32,865 nucleotides of DNA from Planctomycetota bacterium (GTDB taxonomy: Bacteria; Planctomycetota; UBA1135; UBA2386). A program made the position numbers and the translations under genes. The stretch lies in the NCBI GenBank assembly GCA_020425925.1, contig JAGQRB010000025.1, forward strand, positions 1-32,865, given 5' to 3'. The notes under the pieces were generated by a model that saw only the letters and a list, made by a program, of their open reading frames with translations, was not told the origin of the DNA and did not search any database. Positions 1 to 7,598 of this stretch are shown piece by piece (the stretch's first letter is position 1; every line of letters starts with the position of its first letter).

Positions 1-2
1 CG

Positions 3-701
3 CTCCACGGCGAACGCCGCCCGGGCGCACGCGCCGTCGAACTCGCGCGGCGCGCGCTGCGCCACCTGCTGCGGTTCGACGCCGACCTCGCGCCGCTGCA
101 CGCGATGTGCGGCGCCGAGCCGCGGCTGGCGTGGGCGAGCCGGCGCGGGGCGGGACGACTGCTGCGGTCGCAAAGCGTGTTCGAGGACCTGATGAAGCTG
201 CTGTTCACGACGAACACCAGCTGGGCCGGCACGGTCGCGATGACCGCGAAGCTGGTCGATGCCTGCGGCAGCGTCGGACCCGACGTGCGCGCATTCCCGA
301 CGCCCGAGCAATGCCTGCGGCCGGCGGCGTTCTACCGCGATACGGTGCGCGCCGGCTACCGCGCCGAGGCCGCGCGCGAGCTCGCCGCCGCGTTCGTCGA
401 CGGCAGCGTCGACGACGCGACATTCATCGCCGAGCGCTCGACCGAGGCGTTGCGGGAACGGCTGTTGGCGTTGCGCGGCTTCGGGCCCTACGCCGCCGGC
501 CAGGCGATGCGGCTGCTCGGTCACTACAACGAGCTCGCGCTCGACAGCTGGTGCCGCGCGCGGCTCGCCGAACTCGACGGCAGGAAGCAGCCGCCGAGCG
601 ACCGCACGATCCAGCGCCGCTACGCGAAGTACCGGCCGTACGAGGGCTTGGTGCTCTGGCTCGACCTGACCGCCGACACGCTCGCCGACGAGTTCGAGTG
701 A
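3..701 (+). CDS. HhH-GPD family DNA glycosylase (5'-truncated by window edge)
   Basis: Base-excision-repair glycosylase of the helix-hairpin-helix GPD superfamily, which cuts the N-glycosidic bond of a damaged base. The frame is open to the first base of the window, so the true start lies outside; the first ATG (105) is probably internal. Counting from the codon at position 3, the hairpin reads L-R-G-F-G-P-Y-A-A-G around residues 158-166 and is followed by the conserved aspartate in 'LALDSW' (D181). The lysine that makes OGG1/Nth-type enzymes bifunctional lyases is replaced by tyrosine (Y163), so an AlkA-like monofunctional glycosylase is expected. The segment 'MKLLFTTNTSW' resembles the start of the HhH-GPD domain of 3-methyladenine/8-oxoguanine glycosylases. 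Substrate cannot be told from sequence. Family assignment is fairly sure; the subfamily is not. Confidence 0.75.
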   Translation, partial: LHGERRPGARAVELARRALRHLLRFDADLAPLHAMCGAEPRLAWASRRGAGRLLRSQSVFEDLMKLLFTTNTSWAGTVAMTAKLVDACGSVGPDVRAFPTPEQCLRPAAFYRDTVRAGYRAEAARELAAAFVDGSVDDATFIAERSTEALRERLLALRGFGPYAAGQAMRLLGHYNELALDSWCRARLAELDGRKQPPSDRTIQRRYAKYRPYEGLVLWLDLTADTLADEFE

Positions 702-707
702 CGCCGC

Positions 708-736
708 GCGGCCACACCGGGTTGCGCGGTGGCCGC
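708..736 (+). terminator. Hairpin after the glycosylase gene, possible weak terminator
   Basis: GCGGCCAC (708-715) pairs perfectly with GTGGCCGC (729-736), with a 13-nt loop, beginning 6 nt after the TGA stop at 699-701. There is no T-run downstream (the sequence continues CTCGGGCCCTTGAAT), so a canonical intrinsic terminator is not supported. It may be a transcript-stabilising hairpin, or chance in GC-rich DNA. Confidence 0.3.
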
Positions 737-766
737 TCGGGCCCTTGAATCGGGGACAGGAGCAGC

Positions 767-2092
767 ATGAAAGAGCCGGCAGGAACCCTCGCGCGCACCT
801 TCGCATCGATTCTGCTGGCCGCGTGGTGCGCTCCGCCGGCGCTGGCACAAACGCCGGAGTCGCTGCCCGAACTCGTCGGCGAGTTCGCCGAGGTGGCCGC
901 AGCCGCGGAGAACCCGCTGCCGCTGCAGGCGCTGCTGCACCGCATCCTCGACGCGGGCGGATTGGCGGAGAACGCGACGATCGGGCGCAGCACGCTGCAG
1001 CTGCTCGAGACCGCGACGACCTGGGAGGCGCTGGCGAACGAGGCCGACAAGCTGCTCGCGACCGTGCGCGAGCACCGACTCGATCCGCAGCCGGAGCGCC
1101 TCGCGCCGGTGATCCTGCTGCTGTCCCGCGTCGCACCGCAGCGGGCGACGGTTCAGCACGCCGCGGTCGAGCTCTGGGGCGCGGTGAGCCCGGTGCGCGA
1201 CCCCGACCGGGCGCTGGCGGCGTTGACGCGGCTGCGCGACCTGGTGCCGGAGGAGCACGATGGCTCGAGCCGGCTGAGCGCGACGCTGCGCGAGCTCGCC
1301 GAGTTCGTCGGCGCGGACGCGGACGAGGATGCGCCGGACGAAGCCGAGATGCTCGGCGTGCTGTGGCGCTACTGGAACACCAGTCGCGCGTTGCTCGGCA
1401 TGAACGAGCCGCCGCGCCGACTCGGTCCGGCCGAGCTGGCCGCGATGCGCCACCTCGGGGCGATCGATCGGGCCTACCGCGACGGCGACCAGAAGGTGCT
1501 GGTCGAGCGGCTCAAGGCCTGGGGCAACGCACAGCCGGAGAATCGCGTTCCCGCCGTGCTGCTGGCCTGCGCCTACGCTTCCTACGGCAACTACAACCCC
1601 AGCCTCGCCAAACGCACGATCGAGGGCTTCGAGCCCCAGAACGGCGCCGGCTGGTCGTTCGCGACCGAGCGCTGCGTGCTCGGGCAGTTCGGTCTCGAGA
1701 TCCTGACGCCGAAGGACCTCCAGCTCCTGGTCGACGATCTCGCGAACACCAAGGAAGCGCGCCTCGAGATGGCCGACCGCCGGATGCTCGAGGCGCAGCT
1801 GCGGCGCTCGGAGAGCAAACTCGCCAAGCTGCGCGACGCGATGGAGAAGACGCAGCAGAAAGCCGCACATGACAAGCAGGTCTACGAAGGGCTGCGCGCC
1901 GCCCCCAAGGGCCGCAGCCGGGGCACGTTCGACCAGAAGGCCGCAACCCGCCGCTCCAACCTCGCGACCGCGTTCCGCAACCTGAAGCACTCCGAGAGCG
2001 ACGCGAAGTTCGCGCTCGAGCGCTACCAGAAGGAAGAACTCAAGATCCGCATCTGGCGCGCACGCTCGGCGCGCTACGACCCTACGCGCTGA
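767..2092 (+). CDS. Exported protein of unknown function with C-terminal coiled coil
   Basis: A 441-residue protein I do not recognise. Residues 1-28 look like a Sec signal peptide: basic start, hydrophobic core around 'FASILLAAWCA', cleavage after 'ALAQ'. Residues about 30-320 are helix-rich and Leu/Ala/Glu-rich and resemble tandem helical repeats, but no family motif is visible. Residues about 325-425 are strongly charged with heptad-like spacing ('LEAQLRRSESKLAKLRDAMEK' region), indicating a coiled coil, interrupted by a basic Gly/Arg segment near 'PKGRSRGT'. The start is set by AGGAG at 758-762, 4 nt before ATG. The 3' end overlaps the end of phzF on the other strand by 11 nt. A structural or scaffolding envelope role would fit, but that is inference. 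Confidence 0.7.
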   Translation: MKEPAGTLARTFASILLAAWCAPPALAQTPESLPELVGEFAEVAAAAENPLPLQALLHRILDAGGLAENATIGRSTLQLLETATTWEALANEADKLLATVREHRLDPQPERLAPVILLLSRVAPQRATVQHAAVELWGAVSPVRDPDRALAALTRLRDLVPEEHDGSSRLSATLRELAEFVGADADEDAPDEAEMLGVLWRYWNTSRALLGMNEPPRRLGPAELAAMRHLGAIDRAYRDGDQKVLVERLKAWGNAQPENRVPAVLLACAYASYGNYNPSLAKRTIEGFEPQNGAGWSFATERCVLGQFGLEILTPKDLQLLVDDLANTKEARLEMADRRMLEAQLRRSESKLAKLRDAMEKTQQKAAHDKQVYEGLRAAPKGRSRGTFDQKAATRRSNLATAFRNLKHSESDAKFALERYQKEELKIRIWRARSARYDPTR

Positions 2093-2879
2093 CCAGCTCG
2101 CCGCGCACGACGGTGACCGCCCGGCCGCGCAGGAGGACGCGGTCGCCGTCGAGTTCGACGTCGACCGTGCCGCCGCGCGCCGAGGCCTGAAACCCGACCA
2201 TGCGGGTCTTGCCGAACTGCTCGGCCCAGTACGGCGCTAGCGCGCAGTGCGCCGAACCGGTCACCGGGTCCTCGTCGACCCCGACCGCGGGCCCGAAGAA
2301 CCGCGAGACGAAATCGAACGCGCGCTTCGACGATCGCGCCGTCGCGATCACGCCGCGGCAACGCAAACGCCGCAGGCGTTCGAGATCGGGCCGCAGCGCC
2401 CGCACCTGGGCCTCGCTCGCGAGCTCGACGAGCAGATCCTCGCCGGCGCGACGGACGCACCGCGGTGTCCCGCCGAGCGCGGCGGCGAGCGCGGCCGGCG
2501 GCTTGCCGGCGGCGATCCGCTGCGCCGGGAAGTCGAGCACGACGCGGTCGCCGTCGCACGCCGCGGTGAGCACACCGCTGGCGGTGCGGAACTCGAGCAG
2601 CCGGTCACGCGGTGCGATGCCCTCGGCGTAGAGCACGTGTGCGGTAGCGAGCGTCGCGTGACCGCACAACGCGACCTCGACCAGCGGGGTGAACCAGCGC
2701 AACGAGAAACCGCGTTTCGTCGGCCGTACGAATGCGGTCTCCGACAGATTCATCTCGGCGGCGATGGCCTGCATCCAGCGCGCGGTCCGCGACTCGGCCA
2801 GCAGGCAGACGGCGGCCGGGTTGCCGGTGAACGGTCGGTCGGCGAACGCGTCGACGTGAAAGCAGGGGATGGTGGCCAT
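2082..2879 (-). CDS. PhzF family isomerase/epimerase
   Basis: Cytosolic PhzF-fold protein of 265 residues, the usual family length. The family includes the phenazine isomerase PhzF and many members of unknown substrate with a diaminopimelate-epimerase-like fold. Visible signatures are the N-terminal 'VDAFADRPFTGNPAAV' block, the general acid/base glutamate in 'MNLSETAF' (E47), the 'CGHATLA' block, and the C-terminal 'DEDPVTGSAH' block that holds the second half-site. The ATG at 2879 is preferred to one 57 nt upstream, because the longer form would run across the start of the divergent thpR gene and adds a non-conserved Arg/Ser/Thr-rich tail. No other phenazine gene is nearby, so phenazine synthesis is not implied. 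Confidence 0.9.
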   Translation of the reverse strand: MATIPCFHVDAFADRPFTGNPAAVCLLAESRTARWMQAIAAEMNLSETAFVRPTKRGFSLRWFTPLVEVALCGHATLATAHVLYAEGIAPRDRLLEFRTASGVLTAACDGDRVVLDFPAQRIAAGKPPAALAAALGGTPRCVRRAGEDLLVELASEAQVRALRPDLERLRRLRCRGVIATARSSKRAFDFVSRFFGPAVGVDEDPVTGSAHCALAPYWAEQFGKTRMVGFQASARGGTVDVELDGDRVLLRGRAVTVVRGELVSA

Positions 2880-2886
2880 CGCGCTT

Positions 2887-2896
2887 GTTGTAGCAT
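2887..2896. promoter_or_regulatory. Overlapping divergent -10-like elements of phzF and thpR
   Basis: Only 23 nt separate the two divergent start codons. On the plus strand TAGCAT (2891-2896) ends 6 nt before the GTG of thpR. On the minus strand TACAAC (2892-2887) ends 7 nt before the ATG of phzF. The two hexamers share the same TA base pairs at 2891-2892. No convincing -35 hexamer or Shine-Dalgarno sequence is present for either gene. The spacing fits leaderless transcripts starting at or next to the start codon. If both are used, polymerase could occupy only one at a time. Confidence 0.4.
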
Positions 2897-2902
2897 GCCG
2901 CG

Positions 2903-3469
2903 GTGCGCTGTTTCCTCGCTCTGGACCTTCCGCCACCGGTGCGGAACTACCTCGCGCGGACGGCGCGAGCCTCGTTGCTCAAGGGCAAGGTGAAGTGGGT
3001 CCCGGCCGAGCAGCTGCACGTCACGCTGGTGTTCGCGGGTGACGTCGACGACGACGTCGTCGCCGAACTGCGCGGCGCGGTCGAGGCCGCGCGGCTCGAA
3101 CCGCTGTCGTTCTCGCTCGCAGGGCTCGGGCGGTTCCCACCGCGCGGCGAACCGCGCGTTCTGTGGGCCGGTCTCGCCGGCGACGTCGACCCGTTGCTGC
3201 GGCTGCAGGCCGGACTCGCCGAGCGCGCGGCCGCGGCCGGTGTCGAACTCGACAAGCGCCCGTTCGCGCCGCACGTGACGCTCGGACGCGTGAAGAGCTC
3301 GTTCGGTGCCTACGCGGTCGTCGACGAGATCGAGCGGCTCGGGCCGACACTGCGCGACAAGCCGTTCTCGGCCACCGCACTGACCCTCTACGCCAGCGAG
3401 CTGACCCCGGCGGGCTCGGTCTACACGCCGCTCCTGCGCCGCGCGATCGCCGCCCCGACGACGGACTGA
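2903..3469 (+). CDS. thpR: RNA 2',3'-cyclic phosphodiesterase (LigT/ThpR, 2H family)
   Basis: Two-histidine phosphoesterase of 188 residues, typical length, acting in the cytosol on 2',3'-cyclic phosphate RNA ends. Both catalytic HxT motifs are intact: H39-V-T41 in 'QLHVTLVFAG' and H124-V-T126 in 'APHVTLGRVK'. The N-terminus 'MRCFLALDLP' is the characteristic first strand, which supports the GTG start at 2903; the ATG at 2895 is out of frame. It is followed after 13 nt by the MBOAT gene on the same strand, so the three genes from thpR to the SGNH gene may form one transcript, although no functional link is known. Confidence 0.93.
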   Translation: MRCFLALDLPPPVRNYLARTARASLLKGKVKWVPAEQLHVTLVFAGDVDDDVVAELRGAVEAARLEPLSFSLAGLGRFPPRGEPRVLWAGLAGDVDPLLRLQAGLAERAAAAGVELDKRPFAPHVTLGRVKSSFGAYAVVDEIERLGPTLRDKPFSATALTLYASELTPAGSVYTPLLRRAIAAPTTD

Positions 3470-3482
3470 GCGCCGAGCCGGC

Positions 3483-4889
3483 ATGGTCTTCTCGAGCAGC
3501 GTCTTCCTGTTCGCCTTCCTGCCGGCGTTCCTGCTGCTGTACTGGCTGAGCCCGCGCTTCCTGCGCACGGCGACGCTCGCGCTCGCCAGCTTCGTGTTCT
3601 ACGGCTGGTGGAAGGCCGAGTTCGTGCTGCTGCTGCTGTTCAGCAGCGTCGTCGACTACTGGATCGGCGGCCGCATCGTGCGCGCGCGTCGCGAGGACCG
3701 CGACGCCAGGCGCTGGCTCGCGCTCTCGGTGGTCGTGAACCTCGGTCTGCTCGCCTGGTTCAAGTACGCGAACTTCGGCGTCGAGACGTTCCGCGCGCTG
3801 TTGCACGGGCTCGGCTTCGCCGGCGATTTCGTCTGGGTCGACGTCGTCCTGCCGGTCGGGATCTCGTTCTACACGTTCCAGACGATGAGCTACACGATCG
3901 ACCTCTACCGCGGCGAGGTGCAGCCCGCGGCGAGGTTCGTCGACTTCCTGTGCTACGTCTCGATGTTCCCGCAGCTCGTCGCCGGTCCGATCGTGCGCTA
4001 CTCGCTGGTCGAGGACGAGCTGCGCAATCGCCGCTCGACGCGCGAGGGGATCTACCACGGCGTGCTGTTCTTCCAGATCGGCCTCGCCAAGAAGGTGCTG
4101 CTCGCCGACGCGGTGGCGCGGTTCGCCGACGCCGCGTTCGACGTGCCGGGGGCCGACGGCCTGACGCTCGGCCTGTCGTGGCTCGGGGCCGTCGCCTACG
4201 CGTTCCAGATCTACTTCGATTTCTCGGGCTACAGCGACATGGCGATCGGACTCGGGCTGATGCTCGGGTTCCACTTCCCGATCAACTTCGACGCGCCGTA
4301 CCGCGCCGACAGCATCACGGATTTCTGGCGCCGCTGGCACATCTCGCTGTCGACCTGGCTGCGCGACTACCTCTACGTGCCGCTCGGCGGCAACCGCCGC
4401 GGCGCCCGGCGCACCTACGTCAACCTGATGCTGACGATGCTGCTCGGCGGCCTCTGGCACGGCGCGGCATGGAACTTCCTCGCCTGGGGCGGCTACCAGG
4501 GCTTCTGGCTCGCGGTCGAACGCGCCGCGGCCCGGCGGCCGTTCTACGGCATGCTGCCGCACGTGTTGCGGATCGCGTTCACGTTCGTGCTCGTGCTGTT
4601 CGGCTGGGTGCTGTTCCGTGCCAACGACCTCGGCCACGCGATCCGCTATGCGAGCGCGATGGTCGGTCTCGGCGGCGGCGACGAGCCGGCACACATCGCG
4701 CTGCATCCCGGCCCGTGGGGCGAGATGGCCGTCTGCGCGCTGATCGTCTGGTTGCTGCCGACGAGCCAGCGGATCGTCCCGCGTGCCCATCCCGCGTTCG
4801 TGCTCGTGCTGCAACTGCTGTTCGTGTTCGCGGTCCTCGTCGTGCGGCTCGCGCCCGAGGAGATCCCGTTCCTCTACTTCCGATTCTGA
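3483..4889 (+). CDS. MBOAT family O-acyltransferase (AlgI-like)
   Basis: Polytopic inner-membrane O-acyltransferase of 468 residues, usual for AlgI-type proteins. The family moves acyl groups (commonly acetyl) from a cytosolic donor across the membrane for transfer to surface polysaccharide or other polymers. Hydrophobic segments run through most of the length, starting at 'FLFAFLPAFLLLYWLSP'. The family core is clear: 'FWRRWHISLSTWLRDYLYVP' followed by 'LGG', then 'GGLWHGAAWNF' carrying the invariant catalytic histidine near residue 325. It starts 13 nt after thpR and ends 14 nt before an SGNH-hydrolase gene, the standard pairing of an AlgI-like transporter with an AlgJ/X/PatB-like periplasmic transferase. 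The acylated polymer cannot be identified, since no glycan gene is in view. Confidence 0.93.
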   Translation: MVFSSSVFLFAFLPAFLLLYWLSPRFLRTATLALASFVFYGWWKAEFVLLLLFSSVVDYWIGGRIVRARREDRDARRWLALSVVVNLGLLAWFKYANFGVETFRALLHGLGFAGDFVWVDVVLPVGISFYTFQTMSYTIDLYRGEVQPAARFVDFLCYVSMFPQLVAGPIVRYSLVEDELRNRRSTREGIYHGVLFFQIGLAKKVLLADAVARFADAAFDVPGADGLTLGLSWLGAVAYAFQIYFDFSGYSDMAIGLGLMLGFHFPINFDAPYRADSITDFWRRWHISLSTWLRDYLYVPLGGNRRGARRTYVNLMLTMLLGGLWHGAAWNFLAWGGYQGFWLAVERAAARRPFYGMLPHVLRIAFTFVLVLFGWVLFRANDLGHAIRYASAMVGLGGGDEPAHIALHPGPWGEMAVCALIVWLLPTSQRIVPRAHPAFVLVLQLLFVFAVLVVRLAPEEIPFLYFRF

Positions 4890-4903
4890 GCGTCACCTCC
4901 GCC

Positions 4904-6448
4904 ATGACCCAGGTCCCGATCGAAGTGATCCACGACGAAGCGCGCACGCCGCCGAGCCTCGCGGCGCGGCTCGCGCAGTCGATCGCGTTGGCGACGTTCG
5001 CGTGCTGCCTCGGCGGGATCGGAATCTGGGATTCCTGCTGGCGCGATGATCCGCTCGCCGACGCACGCGCCCAGGTGCTTGCCACCGCCGACCGCCTCGC
5101 GCCCGATATCGACCGCGCCTGGCTCGACGAGTCGCCGCCGCCGCTGCCGCGCCGCGCAGTCTCGGCCGAAGCCCTGCGCGCCTGGGCCCGGCTGCCGCAG
5201 CTGATGTTCCTCGCCGAGATCAACGAGACCCTGCTGCGTTCGCTGTGGCAACCCGGCAAGGGACTCAGCCAGATCCTCGGTCCGAACGCACCGCGCGAGT
5301 TCCGGGTGTTCTCGACCCCGGACGGCAGCCCGTTCCCGCGCTTCCGCTATCCGCCGAACACGACGCTGCCCGATGGACTCACCACCAACGCATTCGGCTT
5401 CCGCGGTCCGCAGCTCGCACTCGACAAGCCACCGCGGACCGTGCGCATCGCGTTCGTCGGTGCATCCGCGATCGCGGACAACCACTATTTCCCGTGGAGC
5501 TTCCCCGAGCTCGTCGCCCACTGGCTCGCGCTCTGGGCCGCCGACACGGGGCGCGACGTGCGGTTCGAGATCATCAACGCCGGTCGCGAGTCGGTCACCT
5601 CGCAGGACATCCGCCAGATCGTCGAGCTCGAGGTCCTGCCGCTCGCGGTCGACTACGTCGTCTACTACGAGGGCCAGAACCAGTTCGCGCCGAACTCGAT
5701 CGCGCGCGCCGTCGAGGTCGACGGCGACTACCGGCTCGGCGAGCCGCCCGCCGATCTCGTGCTCGACCTCGCCACCGCCGACGCCGAGCGGCCGCACTGG
5801 CTCGATCGCTTCTGCCGTGACGTCGAGAGCGCGCGCCGACTGCGCCGGCTGCTCGGCATCTGGTCGAACCTGCCCGAGCCCCGAAAGCCGACGCAGAGGA
5901 TCCGACTGCCCGCCGGTATCGACCCGGACGACCTCGGCGAGCAACAGGCGCGCCGGCTGCTCGAGCTCGCCGCGATCCTCGCCGATCTCGATGCGATCGA
6001 CCGCGCCTGCAAGGCCGCCGACGCGCGGCTGGTCGTCTGCTCGTTCGACCGCGCCGTGCAGGACGGCATGCAGCTCGATCTCGCCGCCGGTCACTCGCTC
6101 TACCGCCAGCTCAACCGCGAGTTCTGGCCGCTGAGCTACGCCACCGTCGAGCGTTTCGCGGCGCTGCAGAACGCCGGCTTCGCGGCCTGGGCGCGAGCCC
6201 ACGACGCGCCGTTCCTCGACATCGCGGCCGGCATGCCGAAGGAGCCACGGCTGTTCAGCGACATGGTGCACACCACCCAACTCGGCTCGCGGCTGCGCGG
6301 CTGGCTGATGTTCGCCGGACTCGTGCCGTTGCTCACGGCCGACCTCGAAGCCGGCCGCGTCCCGGTGCCGGACACCGCGATCAGCGCAGCGCATCCGTTC
6401 CTCGGGCCCGCGCGCCGGATCACGGCAGCCGAGCTCGACGGCAAGTAG
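4904..6448 (+). CDS. Membrane-anchored SGNH-hydrolase-like protein, MBOAT partner
   Basis: A 514-residue protein with an N-terminal signal anchor (about residues 24-48, 'SIALATFACCLGGIGIW') and a large SGNH-type domain. The blocks can be followed: 'VGASAIAD' with nucleophile S188, 'YYEGQNQF' with the block-III Gly-x-Asn (N259), and 'DMVH' with D453 and H456 as the acid/base pair. Partners of MBOAT proteins in alginate, peptidoglycan and exopolysaccharide O-acetylation have this topology, with the active site outside the cytoplasmic membrane, so I infer the final acyl transfer to a surface polymer. The start is the ATG at 4904, 14 nt after the MBOAT stop; the same frame stays open far upstream only as an out-of-frame shadow of the MBOAT gene. 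It converges with the dehydrogenase gene 15 nt downstream. Confidence 0.82.
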   Translation: MTQVPIEVIHDEARTPPSLAARLAQSIALATFACCLGGIGIWDSCWRDDPLADARAQVLATADRLAPDIDRAWLDESPPPLPRRAVSAEALRAWARLPQLMFLAEINETLLRSLWQPGKGLSQILGPNAPREFRVFSTPDGSPFPRFRYPPNTTLPDGLTTNAFGFRGPQLALDKPPRTVRIAFVGASAIADNHYFPWSFPELVAHWLALWAADTGRDVRFEIINAGRESVTSQDIRQIVELEVLPLAVDYVVYYEGQNQFAPNSIARAVEVDGDYRLGEPPADLVLDLATADAERPHWLDRFCRDVESARRLRRLLGIWSNLPEPRKPTQRIRLPAGIDPDDLGEQQARRLLELAAILADLDAIDRACKAADARLVVCSFDRAVQDGMQLDLAAGHSLYRQLNREFWPLSYATVERFAALQNAGFAAWARAHDAPFLDIAAGMPKEPRLFSDMVHTTQLGSRLRGWLMFAGLVPLLTADLEAGRVPVPDTAISAAHPFLGPARRITAAELDGK

Positions 6449-6463
6449 GCGCGATCCGGCCGC

Positions 6464-7501
6464 TCAGACCCGCAGCACGACCTTGCCGAGCGCCTCCCGC
6501 GCCTCGAGCAGGCGGTGCGCCTCGCCGACTTCGGCCATCGGCAGCTCGCGATCGAGCACGGCGCGGAACCGGCCCTGGTCGAACATCCGCAGGATACGCC
6601 GCAGATCACCCTTGCTGCCCATCGTCGAGCCGAGGATCGACAGACTCTTGAAGAACACCGCGTGTAGCGAGAGCTTCACGTTGCCACCGGTCGTCGCACC
6701 GCAGGTCACGACGCGACCGCCGCGCGCGAGACACCGCAGCGAACCGCCGAACGTCGCCTCGCCGACGTGCTCGAAGACGACCTCGACGCCGGCCTTGCCG
6801 GTCAGGGCTCGGACCTCCTGCACGAAGTCCTGGGACCGGTAGTCGATCACGTGATCGGCGCCGAGCGCGCGCACCCGGCGACACTTCTCCTCACCGCCGG
6901 CGGTGGCGATGACGCGGGCACCGAGCGCCGCGGCGATCTGCACCGCCGCGCTGCCGACGCCCGACAGCCCGGCGTGCACCAGTACGGTCTCGCCGGCGCG
7001 CAGCTCGGCGCGGCGTGCGAGCATGTTCCACGCGGTCTGGAACACCAGACACACCGAAGCGGCCTCGGCCTCCGACAGCGGCGCGGGCTTCGGAGCGACG
7101 TTCGCCGCCGGCACGCAGACGTACTCCGCGGCGGTACCGTCGCAGCTCTCGCCGAGGATGTGGTAGTGCCGACAGAGCTGGTCGAGGCCGGTCTGGCACG
7201 GTTCGCATGCGCCGCAGGAGACGCCCGGCAGCACGACGACCGCGTCACCCTCGCGGACCGAGACGACGCCGGCGCCGAGCGCGTCGACCACCCCGGCGGC
7301 ATCGCTGCCGGCGACCAGCGGCAGCGGGAACTCGTGCCCCGGCACGCCGCGCCGGACCCAGGTATCGAGATGGTTGAGCCCGATCGCCGCGACCTTGACC
7401 CGCACCTGCCCGGGCGCCGGCGCCGGAATCGGCCGCTCCTCGAGCAGCAAACGGTCGTAGCCACCGTGCTCGCGCACGACGATGCAGCGCATGTTCGGCA
7501 T
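6464..7501 (-). CDS. Zinc-containing medium-chain dehydrogenase/reductase, quinone-oxidoreductase-like
   Basis: NAD(P)H-dependent cytosolic oxidoreductase of 345 residues, normal for the MDR superfamily. The GroES-like catalytic domain comes first, then a Rossmann domain with the nucleotide loop in 'HAGLSGVGSAAVQIA'. The structural-zinc lobe is intact (C96, C99, C102, C110). The catalytic-zinc ligands of alcohol dehydrogenases are missing: the usual Cys is N43 in 'GLNHLDT' and the 'GHE' block is 'GSD'. This pattern is typical of zinc-independent quinone oxidoreductases and enoyl reductases, so alcohol oxidation is unlikely. GAGAGCGG upstream of ATG 7501 can act as a ribosome site; TAACGA (7513-7508) lies 6 nt upstream of the start. 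Substrate unknown. Confidence 0.88.
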   Translation of the reverse strand: MPNMRCIVVREHGGYDRLLLEERPIPAPAPGQVRVKVAAIGLNHLDTWVRRGVPGHEFPLPLVAGSDAAGVVDALGAGVVSVREGDAVVVLPGVSCGACEPCQTGLDQLCRHYHILGESCDGTAAEYVCVPAANVAPKPAPLSEAEAASVCLVFQTAWNMLARRAELRAGETVLVHAGLSGVGSAAVQIAAALGARVIATAGGEEKCRRVRALGADHVIDYRSQDFVQEVRALTGKAGVEVVFEHVGEATFGGSLRCLARGGRVVTCGATTGGNVKLSLHAVFFKSLSILGSTMGSKGDLRRILRMFDQGRFRAVLDRELPMAEVGEAHRLLEAREALGKVVLRV

Positions 7502-7586
7502 CCGCTCTCGTTACGGGACGGGGTCGCCAGCTGCAACCGGCGCGAGCTTTTGCGTCGTTGCCGTGGGCCCGCGGCAGAGGCGGGCG

Positions 7587-7592
7587 TAGCCG
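7587..7592 (+). promoter_or_regulatory. TA-containing hexamer 6 nt before the selenoprotein start
   Basis: TAGCCG ends 6 nt before ATG 7599, the same geometry as the leaderless-type hexamers of thpR, lysR, the nitrilase and the SGNH gene. It departs from TANNNT at the last base. A weak ribosome site (GGGGG at 7592-7596) lies in the 6-nt gap, so this may instead be an ordinary leadered gene. Confidence 0.2.
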
Positions 7593-7598
7593 GGGGCG

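Noticed and set aside
620-1990. A 456-codon minus-strand frame opposite the coiled-coil protein
   Set aside because: The plus-strand frame has a ribosome site, a signal peptide and a coiled coil; the minus-strand frame has none and runs into the glycosylase gene.
2082-2936. Longer phzF starting at 2936
   Set aside because: It would overlap the start of thpR and add an unconserved polar tail before the family's usual N-terminal strand.
3021-4814. A 597-codon minus-strand frame opposite thpR and the MBOAT gene
   Set aside because: Antisense shadow: the translation is charged and low in hydrophobic structure, with no motif, while the plus strand carries intact catalytic motifs.
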